A stretch of 64,000 nucleotides of DNA from DASSUW01 sp963759375 (lineage in GTDB: Bacteria > Actinomycetota > Thermoleophilia > Solirubrobacterales > Solirubrobacteraceae), in contig CAVWYY010000001.1 of assembly GCA_963759375.1 (NCBI GenBank), positions 434,001 to 498,000 of the forward strand, written 5' to 3'. The translations under genes were made by a program, and so were the position numbers. Below, piece by piece: positions 33,305-41,536 of this stretch; positions within the stretch are counted from its first letter, which is position 1; the number at the start of each line of letters is the position of its first letter. The notes below the pieces were generated by a model. It saw only the letters and a program-made list of their open reading frames with translations. It had not been told where the DNA came from and did no database searches.

Positions 33305-33787
33305 CTGCGGACACATCCCGAAGGTCCTGCGGCGCGCTCGTTACGGTTGGCAACGGCGGGCTCGGCCGCGCCCTCGGCCGCCTCGGCGCCAGAGTTGCCG
33401 TCACGCGCAGTGCCATTCACCGCGCGGCTTCTACTTTCGCCCTGGCAGGACCGGTCTTGAGGGCGACGTTGCGCGCTGCTCCTCGTGCCTCATCGTGAGA
33501 GCGACGCTGCGCGAGCTTCCTCCGATCGCGCGCGCACGTCGTGCCTATGCACCCGGATGCAGCGGCTCAGGCCGAGTGGGACTTTCCGCTGGTCGTCCCA
33601 GGCGTGCGCGCGTCCACGCGGCTTCGGGACTTCGTACCGAGGTTGTGTGCCGGACGGCGCGCTAGTTGCCGAGAACCCGAGGGGCGCGGGCTTAGCTCCC
33701 ATCGGCCCACACTATCCCGCACCGCGCGTCAGCTGGCGATGCGCACCGCGGAGGAGGGGGCGCCGGGCGCCCCCTCCTCGACGTGCG
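33305..33787. other. Intergenic region with repeat
   Basis: No gene seen in 483 bp. It contains the second copy of the 110-bp repeat at 33487-33600. A GC-rich hairpin GGGGGCGCC-GGGCGCCCCC (33756-33775) sits just beyond the ThuA stop on the opposite strand and could terminate that gene. Confidence 0.5.
33487..33600 (+). repeat. 110-bp intergenic repeat, copy B
   Basis: Collinear with 31681-31790 (same order of blocks TGCCTC, GAGAGCGACG, GCGCGAGCT, TCCGAT, CGTGCC, CGGATGC, GGCCGAGT). The two copies bracket the HTH protein, iterons and sigma-factor gene, about 1.8 kb apart in direct orientation. Confidence 0.5.
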
Positions 33788-34630
33788 TCAGTCGTCCTGC
33801 TCGCCGCAGTTGAACCGGGCGGCGCCGGCAGCCATCTCGATGCCGCCCAGCACGTGCCGCAACAGCAGCGGCTCGTCCCAGTACACGCCCTTGTGTCCGA
33901 GCGCCGTGTAGAACGAGCGGCCGCCGTCATACGGCTGGCACCACGAGATCGGGTGGTCGCCCATCGGCGGCGAGCCGCCCGGAACGCTGTACCCCCGCGG
34001 GTCATACGTGCTCTCGTCGACCGACAGCAGCACGTGGACGGTGTCGCGCGGATTGGTGCGGAAGTTGTACCACTCCTCCTCGCGGGTCCAGGTCCGCCCC
34101 AGGTGCCTGGTGGCCGCGCTGCGGCGATCCTCCACGTTCATCGTGGCGACCTGGAACTGCGCGTTCACCCCGGGGACCCCGGGGTGGTCGCGGAAGTAGG
34201 CCCCGACCAGGCCGCCGTACCACGCCCAGTCGTACTCGGTGTCCGACGCCGAATGGATGCCGGCGTAGCCCCCGCCCGCTTGGATGTAGCGCTCGAACGC
34301 CGCCTGCTGCGCGGCATCGAGCACGTCGCCCGTCGTGCACAGGAAGATCACGACGTCGTACTTGGCGAGATTCTCATCCGTAAACAACGCTGCGTTCTCG
34401 GTCGCATCCACATCGAAGCCGCGCCGCGCACTCATCTGGGCGATCCTGGTCGTGCCCTGCGGAATGCACTCGGTGTGCCGGAACGCCGCCGTCTTCGAGA
34501 AGATCAGCGCCTTGAAGTACTCCCCGTGGCGGTGTCCCTTATGGCCGTGATGGCCGCTCGCTGGTGCCATTGGCACCATCACGACCGCGACGATCGCCGC
34601 GGCCAACAACCCGCGTATGAAGACCCGCAT
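33788..34630 (-). CDS. Secreted ThuA-domain protein
   Basis: A 280-residue protein with a signal peptide (MRVFIRGLLAAAIVAVVMVP ending near ASG). The remainder is a ThuA-like class-I glutamine-amidotransferase fold: KALIFSKTAAFRHTECIPQG, DVVIFLCTTGDVLDAAQQAA, GGGYAGIHSASDTEYDWAWY, SFYTALGHKGVYW. ATG 34630 has GGGAGGGG upstream. Secreted ThuA proteins are linked with sugar or keto-sugar metabolism, often with glycosidases, but their reaction is not established. A 10-bp palindrome GACTGCAGTC lies 51 bp upstream (34681-34690). Confidence 0.85.
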   Translation of the reverse strand: MRVFIRGLLAAAIVAVVMVPMAPASGHHGHKGHRHGEYFKALIFSKTAAFRHTECIPQGTTRIAQMSARRGFDVDATENAALFTDENLAKYDVVIFLCTTGDVLDAAQQAAFERYIQAGGGYAGIHSASDTEYDWAWYGGLVGAYFRDHPGVPGVNAQFQVATMNVEDRRSAATRHLGRTWTREEEWYNFRTNPRDTVHVLLSVDESTYDPRGYSVPGGSPPMGDHPISWCQPYDGGRSFYTALGHKGVYWDEPLLLRHVLGGIEMAAGAARFNCGEQDD

Positions 34631-35124
34631 TGAGCCCCTCCCTTCGCCCCGTGGACAGTCAGGGATACCCGGCGGGCCGCGACTGCAGTCAGACCCTGTC
34701 GGCTGCTCGTGTCTTGACACAGTAATTCGGTTGCGGCGGGGAAAGGCTGCCGAGCCCAGCCATCAGACGCTCGCCCCGGACGACGAGCGGTTGCGCCGCC
34801 AGCCGTCCAGTCCCGGCGTCGTGCTAGGCACAGCGTGGGCGCTCCGACCCCGGCCGCGCCGCATTCCCACTCACCGCCTCTGCTTTCGCAATCGTCTGCT
34901 AGCGGCACCGACCGTCGAGTGCGCCGCGCTGCTGCTTTGCGCGAGAAGCGGCTCTCAGGATCAAGTCCTGCCGTGGGCAGTTCGCTACTAGCTGCGCCGA
35001 GCAGGTGCTTAGCGCTGTTGCCGGGAGGCAGCTGGGGCCGTGAGCGCGAGTTCGAGCTGCATCCGCTCTGAGCTAAGCCGAGTCCGTCCCTCGTTGCGCG
35101 TAGTCGGTGACCGCGCCAGCGTGG
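34631..35124. other. Intergenic region
   Basis: No gene seen in 494 bp. It has the palindrome GACTGCAGTC at 34681-34690, possibly an operator for the ThuA gene. It also has a TTTGCGCGAGAAG repeat core at 34936-34948 that is nearly identical to the one at 40451. Confidence 0.4.
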
Positions 35125-35682
35125 CTATCGCTTCGGCACCAGAATCTGCGCAAGGGCGCCGCTCGAGAAGCGCTCCTCTTCGACGACGTCCAGCTTCAGG
35201 TGCTCTCCCAGCTCCGCGAATGGGCTGCGGCCCGCGCCGATAGCGATCGGGACCGTCGTCAGCTGGTATTCGTCGACGAGGCCCAGGCGGGTCAGCGACT
35301 TGGCGAAGTCGGGGCCGCCGTGGACCAGGACCGTTCCTTCGTCGTCCCGACCCTTCAGGTCCGCGATCTCTGCGCCTAGGTCCCCGCCGAAGATCTCGAC
35401 TGGTCCCCATTCCGCCTTCTTCAGGGTATGGGAGAAGACGGCCTTCGGCTTCTCGTTCATCGCGGTTGCGATCGGCCCCTCGGACGCGGCCCAGTGCGGG
35501 CCCATGATCTCGTAGCTGCGGCGGCCCATCGCGTGAACGCCGGCCTCCTCGAGGGCGCGGCGGTTCCACTCGCCCGAGTCGTCGCCGAACCACTCGAACA
35601 TCCATTCATGGGTCCCGTCAGTGCTGGTGACAAAACCGTCGAGAGACATGACCATTTTGAGAATCACTTTTCGATCGCTCAT
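35125..35682 (-). CDS. Dihydrofolate reductase / RibD C-terminal family protein
   Basis: A 185-residue DHFR-fold protein of the YyaP/YwjB type. It begins KVILKMVMSLDGFVTSTDG, has GVHAMGRRSYEIMG for the nucleotide site and TVLVHGGPDFAKSLTRLGLV DEYQLTTVP for the RibD-C signature. Such proteins are NADPH-dependent reductases of unknown substrate. A second family member is at 39099-39713 but the two are divergent in sequence, so it is not a recent duplication. ATG at 35682. Confidence 0.85.
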   Translation of the reverse strand: MSDRKVILKMVMSLDGFVTSTDGTHEWMFEWFGDDSGEWNRRALEEAGVHAMGRRSYEIMGPHWAASEGPIATAMNEKPKAVFSHTLKKAEWGPVEIFGGDLGAEIADLKGRDDEGTVLVHGGPDFAKSLTRLGLVDEYQLTTVPIAIGAGRSPFAELGEHLKLDVVEEERFSSGALAQILVPKR

Positions 35683-35736
35683 GCAGGTAAAGACCTACCC
35701 GATCGCGTGAATTCATCGCTCATCGGCGGATTCGCG

Positions 35737-36042
35737 CTAAGCCAGCTCCCCGGACGCGCCGGCCGGTCGGGATCTTCGCGAGGCTGCGGTAGAACTGCTG
35801 AGCCTGTGGGTTGTCGGTCCACACTTGCACTCGCGAAACTCTTGCGCGCGAGTGACGGCGAAGACGTGCCGAGGCAGCGCGGTGCCGATGCCCTTGCGTT
35901 GCGTCGACGGGTGCACGAACAGCATCGAGATCTCCATGGCCGCGGCGCGGTCGTGCGCGGGGGGAGATCGCGCACGAGTCCGAGAGCGCGGGGGTGTTCT
36001 GGTTCCGCGAGGATCCTCAGGTCGCAACCGTTCGAGACTCAT
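35737..36042 (-). pseudogene. GNAT acetyltransferase remnant
   Basis: The middle reads MEISMLFVHPSTQRKGIGTA, which is the acetyl-CoA binding beta4-alpha3 block with the QRKGIG P-loop. The next expected segment, QVWTDNPQAQQFYRSL, is in a different frame after REFREC. Upstream, RILAEPEHPRALGLVRDLPP is in a third frame. At least two shifts and a missing N-terminus make it non-functional. It ends at TAG 35737-35739, close to the DHFR-like gene start. Confidence 0.65.
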
Positions 36043-36120
36043 GACGCCGCCCTGAAGGCCGCCGGGCTCGCCGCGTAAGACCGACGGCTGGTCGACCGGA
36101 GGTCGCGCACGATCGTCGTC

Positions 36121-36200
36121 TGCGCGCTTCTGCGTTCGCCTGCAGGCGATTAGCCGGCGAAGTCGCCCGGCGCCTATCGCTTTGTGCGAGTTGCGAAAGC
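36121..36200 (+). repeat. Intergenic repeat related to 37600-37680
   Basis: Contains CGCTTCTGCGTTCGCCTGCA, GGCGATTAGCCGGCGA and, 20 bases on, GCTTTGTGCGAG. The segment at 37600-37680 has the same order (CTTCCGCATCCGCCTGCA, CGCGATAGCGCCGGCGA, GCATTGCGCGAA). Both are intergenic and lack protein frames. Confidence 0.45.
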
Positions 36201-36288
36201 GCTAGGTCGGCCACGAGCGCCGCTCGCGTCTCAATGCGGTGCGCGATGGACTCGACTCGGTGCGACGTGTCGAGGTAGAGTCGTTTCA

Positions 36289-36477
36289 ATGGTCGGGCTG
36301 CTCCGCATAGCGCTCCAGGTCGTTCTGTTCTTCCTCTTGCTCTCACTGGTGGTCGCGGTCGCGGCCGAGCAGACCGGCATCCTTGAGAAGGTCGTGTTGA
36401 TCGCCGCCGGTGCCGCACTCGTGTGGCTCGCGTCACGTGTCCGACGTCTCGGGTCACCTCGGGTGCATCACCCGTAG
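36289..36477 (+). CDS. Small two-helix membrane protein
   Basis: A 62-residue protein with two hydrophobic stretches (IALQVVLFFLLLSLVVAVAA; VVLIAAGAALVWLASRV) and a basic C-terminus. No family recognised. ATG 36289; no clear ribosome site. It precedes two further membrane-protein genes in the same direction, 107 bp away. Confidence 0.55.
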   Translation: MVGLLRIALQVVLFFLLLSLVVAVAAEQTGILEKVVLIAAGAALVWLASRVRRLGSPRVHHP

Positions 36478-36584
36478 CGTTGCGTTGGCAAGGGCCGACG
36501 CGACTTTCGTTTTCGTTCGCCGGCAAGCAGCAGCCTCGGACGGAGCTGCGGCGTCGGCGCCGGTCGAGCGCGTACTGTGCGCGC

Positions 36585-37061
36585 GTGGACTTCTCGGACT
36601 GGCTCCTCGCACTGCACGTGCTGGCGGCCTTCGCGCTGATCGGGGCGCTCGTGCTCTTCAGCGCGGTGATGGTGGCCGGCTGGGCGGTGGACCGGCCGCG
36701 ACGCGCGATCGCTTTCAGTCGGTTGGCCGCGGTTGGCGGCCCGCTGGTCGGCGCGGGCGCCGGGCTGGCGCTGCTGTTCGGGATCGCGCTCGCGATCGAC
36801 CTCGACGAATACCGGGTGTGGGACGCGTGGATCCTGATCTCGATCGTGCTGTGGATGATCGGCGGTGCGACAGGATCGCGCGTCGGTGCGCACTACGCCG
36901 GCGCTCAGGAACTCGCGAAGCGGCTCGAGGGCGCCGGTGACGAGCCGAGCTCCGAACTGGCCGCCGAGCTGAGCAATCGCCGGGTGGCGACCCTGCATGT
37001 GCTCACGGTCGCGGCGTTCACGATCATCCTCGTCCTCATGGTCTTCAAGCCCGGCGCATGA
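36585..37061 (+). CDS. Four-helix membrane protein (DUF2269-like)
   Basis: A 158-residue integral membrane protein with four hydrophobic segments: LLALHVLAAFALIGALVLFS, VGGPLVGAGAGLALLFGIAL, AWILISIVLWMIGGATGS, and VLTVAAFTIILVLMVFKPG. A charged loop (GAQELAKRLEGAGDEPSSEL) separates the last two. It starts with GTG 36585. Its stop overlaps the ATG of the next membrane-protein gene, so the two likely form a complex or related pair. Resembles predicted DUF2269-type proteins with a conserved His in the first helix; function unknown. Confidence 0.65.
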   Translation: MDFSDWLLALHVLAAFALIGALVLFSAVMVAGWAVDRPRRAIAFSRLAAVGGPLVGAGAGLALLFGIALAIDLDEYRVWDAWILISIVLWMIGGATGSRVGAHYAGAQELAKRLEGAGDEPSSELAAELSNRRVATLHVLTVAAFTIILVLMVFKPGA

Positions 37062-37516
37062 GCCTGCTCGCAACCATCCGTCCCGACAGCTGGAACTGGG
37101 CGCTGCTGGTGCATGTCGCCGGCGCGATGATCCTCGTGGGCGGGCTGCTCACTGCCGGCGGCGCGGCGGCGCTCGCGAGGCGCGACGACACGGGCGCGCT
37201 CATCCGCTTCTCCTACCTCACGCTCGCCACGATCGCGCTGCCAGGGTTCATCGTCATGCGTGCGGGCGCCCAGTGGCTCTACGACAAGGAGGGCTTCACC
37301 GGCGATGACGATCCGGCCTGGATCGGCATCGGCTTCGGCACGTCGGACCTCGGCGCGCTCCTGCTGCTGATCGCCCTCGTGGTCGGCGGGATCGGACTGC
37401 GGCGCTCGCGCCGTGGCGGTGGCGACGGCCTGGTGCGAGCGAGCGGCGTGATCGCCCTCGTGCTGCTTGCGCTGTACATCGTCGCCGTCTGGGCGATGGC
37501 GGGCAAGCCGGGGTAA
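37058..37516 (+). CDS. Four-helix membrane protein, partner of 36585
   Basis: A 152-residue membrane protein with four hydrophobic segments: NWALLVHVAGAMILVGGLLT, YLTLATIALPGFIVMRAG, DLGALLLLIALVVGGIGLRR and GVIALVLLALYIVAVWAMAG. The LLVHVAGAMILVGG helix carries a conserved-looking His as in the preceding gene. Translation is coupled through ATGA at 37058. No enzyme motif; unknown function. Confidence 0.65.
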   Translation: MSLLATIRPDSWNWALLVHVAGAMILVGGLLTAGGAAALARRDDTGALIRFSYLTLATIALPGFIVMRAGAQWLYDKEGFTGDDDPAWIGIGFGTSDLGALLLLIALVVGGIGLRRSRRGGGDGLVRASGVIALVLLALYIVAVWAMAGKPG

Positions 37517-37599
37517 TTGGCCGCCTCGAGGCCGAAATCATCAGCGAGGCCGCGAAGCTGGTGGTCGAGGGCCGGCCCATGAGGCCGACCAACCGCAGA

Positions 37600-37680
37600 C
37601 GACTTCCGCATCCGCCTGCACGCGATAGCGCCGGCGATCGCCCGCTGAGTGCTGCATTGCGCGAAAGGCAGCGATCGCGT
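37600..37680 (+). repeat. Intergenic repeat related to 36121-36200
   Basis: CTTCCGCATCCGCCTGCA is followed by CGCGATAGCGCCGGCGA and then GCATTGCGCGAAAGGC. Same layout as the copy 1.5 kb upstream. The two copies bracket the three membrane-protein genes at 36289-37516. Confidence 0.45.
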
Positions 37681-37697
37681 GGGAGCCCAAGTCCATG

Positions 37698-38840
37698 TCA
37701 GATCTCGGGCAGCCAGGCCCGCACCGTCGTACCGCGGTCGACCGGGCTGTGGACCTCGAGTCGTCCTCCGAGTGCCTCGACGCGGTCGATGAGGCCACGC
37801 AGGCCGGTGCCCGCGTCAGCGTCCGCGCCGCCGCTTCCGTCGTCGGTCACCTCGACGAGCACATCGTCCGCCTCGCGGCGCACGGTCACGGACGCGGCGC
37901 GGGCGGACGCGTAGCGGGCGACGTTCGTGAGTGTCTCCGCGACGACGAAGTAGGCCGCCGCCTCGAGGGCCTCGGCCGGTCGGTCGTCAAGGTCGACGCT
38001 CAGCTCCACGGGCAGCGGTGCGCGAGCCGCCAGCGCTCCGAGCGCCGCCTGGAGGCCATGGTCGGTGAGCACGGCGGGATGCAGCCCGCGGGCGAGCTCG
38101 CGCAGCTCCTCCAGTGCCTCAGAAAGCTCGGCGTTTGCGTGGGCGAGCGCATCGCGCGCCGCCTCTGGGTCGCGCTCGAGCCGGCGTTCGGCGAGCCGCA
38201 GGGTCATAGAGAGCCCCACCAGGCGCTGTTGGGCGCCGTCGTGGAGGTTGCGCTCGAGCCGGCGGCGCTCGACCTGCGCGGCCTCGACGAGCCGCTTGCG
38301 CGAGGCGGCGAGCTCTTCGCGTGCCTCGGCGTTGGCCAGCGCCTGCGCGACGAGTTCCGCGAAGGCGGCCAGGCGCTGCTCGGCGCCGCGCGGGAACGAC
38401 GCGTCCATCGTGGCGCCGACCACGGCACCCCAGAGCTCGCCGTGGACGACGACCGGAGCTCCGACCGACGCCCGCACTCCCAGCTCGCGCAGCGCTTCGA
38501 ACGCCTCGTCGGGCAGGTCGTCGATGTCGACTCGCGCCGGGCGCCCCGTCCGGTGGACGCGGGCGGCGGTCGAGTCCTGCTCCATCGACACGCGGAAGCC
38601 AATGGGCGCCGCGGGCGTCCGTCCGCCGCTCCAGCCGCCGACGATCGTTCCGTGGCCATCGTCGAAACGGATCATGCTGGTCACGTCGGCGCCAAACAGC
38701 TGCCCAACCTCCTCGGCGACGGCCGCGAACACCCTCAGGCGGTCCGTGCCGCGCGCCACCAGCGTCGCGACGCGTCGCAGAGCCGCCTGCTCCTCAAGCA
38801 AGCGGACGAACTCGGGATCGGCGGCCCGTGTCCAGTCCAC
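37698..38840 (-). CDS. GAF-domain sensor histidine kinase, copy 1
   Basis: A 380-residue soluble kinase. Residues 20-175 form a GAF domain (LRRVATLVARGTDRLRVFAA; GADVTSMIRFDDGHGTIVGG; GAPVVVHGELWGAVVGATMD). The HisKA_3 box is RRRLERNLHDGAQQRLVGLS with His200. The HATPase part follows (AETLTNVARYASARAA, DDGSGGADADAGTGLRGLID). GTG 38840 gives a length and register matching the paralogue at 56380-57534; longer upstream frames are non-conserved. No response regulator is adjacent, so the partner is elsewhere. Confidence 0.88.
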   Translation of the reverse strand: MDWTRAADPEFVRLLEEQAALRRVATLVARGTDRLRVFAAVAEEVGQLFGADVTSMIRFDDGHGTIVGGWSGGRTPAAPIGFRVSMEQDSTAARVHRTGRPARVDIDDLPDEAFEALRELGVRASVGAPVVVHGELWGAVVGATMDASFPRGAEQRLAAFAELVAQALANAEAREELAASRKRLVEAAQVERRRLERNLHDGAQQRLVGLSMTLRLAERRLERDPEAARDALAHANAELSEALEELRELARGLHPAVLTDHGLQAALGALAARAPLPVELSVDLDDRPAEALEAAAYFVVAETLTNVARYASARAASVTVRREADDVLVEVTDDGSGGADADAGTGLRGLIDRVEALGGRLEVHSPVDRGTTVRAWLPEI

Positions 38841-39098
38841 GGCGACAGTGTGGCGTGTCGAGCTGAAGATCCGTGCCTTCTCGAAACGGGCAGCGAAGGC
38901 AACGCCACGTCTATCCATGCGACTCGACACTCGCGTCGTCGTGCGACGCAGTCGATCGCTGTCGCTCCGCGCGATACGCGGGCGGTAGCCGGCGACTATT
39001 CGCCATCGCGGCTGGCTCGTTGCCATGACCGATGAGTTCGATTCGGCCGTCCGGTCTTTACCGAACGACGGCCAACGCAACGAGAAGGACCCGCGAGC

Positions 39099-39713
39099 AT
39101 GAAACTGACGACGATCACCCACGTTTCCGTCGACGGCGTGATGCAGGGCCTCGGCGGGCAGGATGAGGACCGCAGAGGCGGATTCGAGCGCGGTGGATGG
39201 GCTTTGCCGCTCTTCGACAACGAGGCCGAGAGGTTCCTCTCCGAGGTCTTCCAACGCGCCGATGCGTTCCTGTTCGGCCGACGGACATACGAGATCTTTG
39301 CCGGCTCCTGGGGAACCGGCTCCTGGGGAGCGGATCAGGGCAAGAACCCGATCTCAGTGGCCTTGAACACGCGGCCCAAGTACGTGGCATCGACCACGCT
39401 CACCGACCCGCAGTGGGCGGACACGACCGTCCTCTCCGGAGACGTCGCGGCCGCCGTCGGCGACCTGAAGGCCAAGCCCGGGCGCGAGCTGCAAGTGCAC
39501 GGCAGCGGCAACCTGGTCCGCTGGCTCGTCGACAACGACCTGGTCGACGAGATCACCCTGCTCACCTATCCCGTGGTCGTCGGCCAGGGGACGCGGCTGT
39601 TCCCCGCCACCGGTGAGGACACAGCACTTGAACTGGCCGACTCGCGGGCCACCTCCGGCGGGGTGATCATCCAGGTCTACCGGCCGACCGGGCGCCCGCA
39701 ATACGCCGACTGA
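39099..39713 (+). CDS. Dihydrofolate reductase / RibD C-terminal family protein
   Basis: A 204-residue DHFR-fold reductase. It begins MKLTTITHVSVDGVMQGLGG, has ADAFLFGRRTYEIFAGSWG, and the NADPH signature LQVHGSGNLVRWLVDNDLVD EITLLTYPVVVGQG. These are YyaP-type proteins with unknown substrate. It is longer than the copy at 35125 and only distantly similar. ATG 39099 with GAGAAGGA upstream. It is divergent from the GAF kinase at 38840, with 258 bp between. Confidence 0.87.
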   Translation: MKLTTITHVSVDGVMQGLGGQDEDRRGGFERGGWALPLFDNEAERFLSEVFQRADAFLFGRRTYEIFAGSWGTGSWGADQGKNPISVALNTRPKYVASTTLTDPQWADTTVLSGDVAAAVGDLKAKPGRELQVHGSGNLVRWLVDNDLVDEITLLTYPVVVGQGTRLFPATGEDTALELADSRATSGGVIIQVYRPTGRPQYAD

Positions 39714-39960
39714 TGCACGTGACCTGAAGCCGCATTCACGCCTTTGGCGCTGCATCGCAACACGCCACATGCTCGCGATCCACCATCTCACCCGAGGCTT
39801 TCGACCCGCAACCTGGTCAGTCGAGGGCAGCCCGAAAGCGAGTCAGCTCGCCCGGTCCGACTCCTTTCTACGCCGGGACGTCACCGCGGGATCCAAACAG
39901 CAAGCAGTCGACTCGTGGGCCAGGCGGGTGCGCGTGCTCGTCTCACGGCATGATGACGTC

Positions 39961-40359
39961 ATGTCCGAGCGCGATGACTTCTTGACGTGGGTCAACAGCT
40001 CCCTGTACGACGTCGAACGCGCGCTGCACAACGGCGACGCAGGACCTCGGCGGGCGCTGTGGTCCCGGAGCGAGCCCGTCAGCGTCCTTGGGGCGTGGCG
40101 AAACGCCTGTGGGCAGGAGGAGCTAGATGAGCTCTTTACGGCACTCGGGAGGAGCTTCTCCGACTGCACGTCCTATTCGCTCGAGCTGCAGGCGTTCGAT
40201 GTCGTGGGCGAGATGGCGTATACCGCCGGCCTGGAGCACACATCGGCCTCCGTCGACGGTGAGCCGCGCACCTACACCCTGCGGGCCACCCAGGTGTACC
40301 GGCGGGAAGACGGCGAGTGGAAGGTCGCTCACCGCCACGCCGACACCGTCGCTGACTGA
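39961..40359 (+). CDS. NTF2/SnoaL-like protein
   Basis: A 132-residue protein of the ketosteroid-isomerase fold. SERDDFLTWVNSSLYDVERA is the first helix, then WSRSEPVSVLGAWRNACGQE and a beta-sheet ending YRREDGEWKVAHRHADTVA, the typical family C-terminus. ATG 39961 chosen because it begins directly before the fold. Usually a stress-linked or small-molecule binding protein; no catalytic residues assigned. Confidence 0.75.
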   Translation: MSERDDFLTWVNSSLYDVERALHNGDAGPRRALWSRSEPVSVLGAWRNACGQEELDELFTALGRSFSDCTSYSLELQAFDVVGEMAYTAGLEHTSASVDGEPRTYTLRATQVYRREDGEWKVAHRHADTVAD

Positions 40360-40450
40360 CGGTGGACGAGCAGCGGATCTGCCGCGCAGCTCACGACGAG
40401 TGCCGCTGCCGCCGGGATCCGATCGTCCTGCCCGCCGCACGGTCGCTCCC

Positions 40451-40469
40451 GCTTTGCGCGAGAAGCGGC
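40451..40469 (+). repeat. Palindromic intergenic repeat core
   Basis: GCTTTGCGCGAGAAGCGGC, preceded by CC, forms CCGCTT-N8-AAGCGG. Almost the same string occurs at 34934-34952, and related CTTTGCGCGAA cores occur at 30217, 31631, 37656 (ATTGCGCGAA) and, partly, 43131 and 36178. All are intergenic and within 30-43 kb. Confidence 0.5.
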
Positions 40470-40628
40470 ACTTCGCTCGAGTCGCTGAACCCCCGCTCTC
40501 GTCCGAGGAATGCGCGGCGGGCGGGAGGCAGGACCGGATTCGACGTCATGAGCGCTCGGGCTCGGATGCGAGACCGCACCGACGGTTCGCGCCGCAGCCG
40601 GCGAGGTCGGTGGACGCGATCGCTGCCG

Positions 40629-41414
40629 TTAAAGGTTGAAGCCTCCGGACGCTTCGATGTTCTCGCCGGTGATCCACGCGCACTCGTCCGACAGCAGGGC
40701 GGCGATGACCTTGCCGATGTCGTCGCCGTCGCCGAGGCGCCCGAGCGCGGTGCGCTCGACGAGCGAGGCGATGACCTCGGGAAAGCGCTCGACCACGTCG
40801 TCGGAGATCATCCGCGTCCGGGTCGGACCGGGCGCGATCGAGTTGACGCGGACCCCGCGCGGACTGAGCTCCTTGGCGAGGTAGCGCGTGAGGACCGCGA
40901 GGCCGCCCTTCATGCTGGCGTACGCGGAGTAGCCGGCTTCGATGCTGTTGGGCAGCGCCGAGTTGCTGGTCGTGTTGACGATCGCCCCACCGTCGGCGAG
41001 AAGGGGCAGCAGCTTCTGCGTGAGGAAGAACGGCCCCTTGAGGATGACCCGGTGGAACCGGTCGTATAGCTCCTCGGTCGTGTCGGCGAACATCGACATC
41101 TGCCCGAAGCCGGCGTTGTTGGCGAGGTAGTCGAACGAGGTGCGCTGCCAGCGGTCGCTGAGTTCGGCCGCCACCCGCGACACGAAGACCTCGAAGGTGT
41201 CGCTGTCGCCGACGTCGAGCTGCAGGGCGACGGCTGTGCCTCCGTGCTGCTCGATGGTCGCGACGGTCTCCTCAGCGCCCTGGGGATTGGTGGTGTAGGT
41301 CAGGATCACGCCGGCGCCGCGCTCCGCGAGTCGGATGGCGGCGTGCCGCCCGATACCCGAGCTGCCGCCGGTGACGATCGCGATCTTGTTGTCTGTGGAG
41401 TCGTTGTTTGGCAT
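40629..41414 (-). CDS. SDR family oxidoreductase
   Basis: A 261-residue classical short-chain dehydrogenase with full catalytic set. The cofactor loop is IVTGGSSGIGRHAAIRLAER; the NNAG element is LANNAGFGQ; Ser is in VNTTSNSAL; Tyr and Lys are in YASMKGG. The C-terminus ITGENIEASGGFNL is typical. It is divergent from an AraC-family regulator with a 122-bp gap, so it is probably that regulator's target. Substrate unknown. Confidence 0.9.
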   Translation of the reverse strand: MPNNDSTDNKIAIVTGGSSGIGRHAAIRLAERGAGVILTYTTNPQGAEETVATIEQHGGTAVALQLDVGDSDTFEVFVSRVAAELSDRWQRTSFDYLANNAGFGQMSMFADTTEELYDRFHRVILKGPFFLTQKLLPLLADGGAIVNTTSNSALPNSIEAGYSAYASMKGGLAVLTRYLAKELSPRGVRVNSIAPGPTRTRMISDDVVERFPEVIASLVERTALGRLGDGDDIGKVIAALLSDECAWITGENIEASGGFNL

Positions 41415-41536
41415 GCATCGAGCGAATCAGTCCGTGGGCATGGAGCGTGAGAACAGAACTGCCGCGTCGATGCACAATCCTGCTCGATCGTCCGCTTTGG
41501 CCACACACCGGCCGCGCTGTACCGCGTGCGACATGT

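Noticed and set aside
35125..39713. Recent duplication of the two DHFR-like genes
   Set aside because: The proteins at 35125-35682 and 39099-39713 share only family motifs and differ in length, so they are old paralogues or separate gains.
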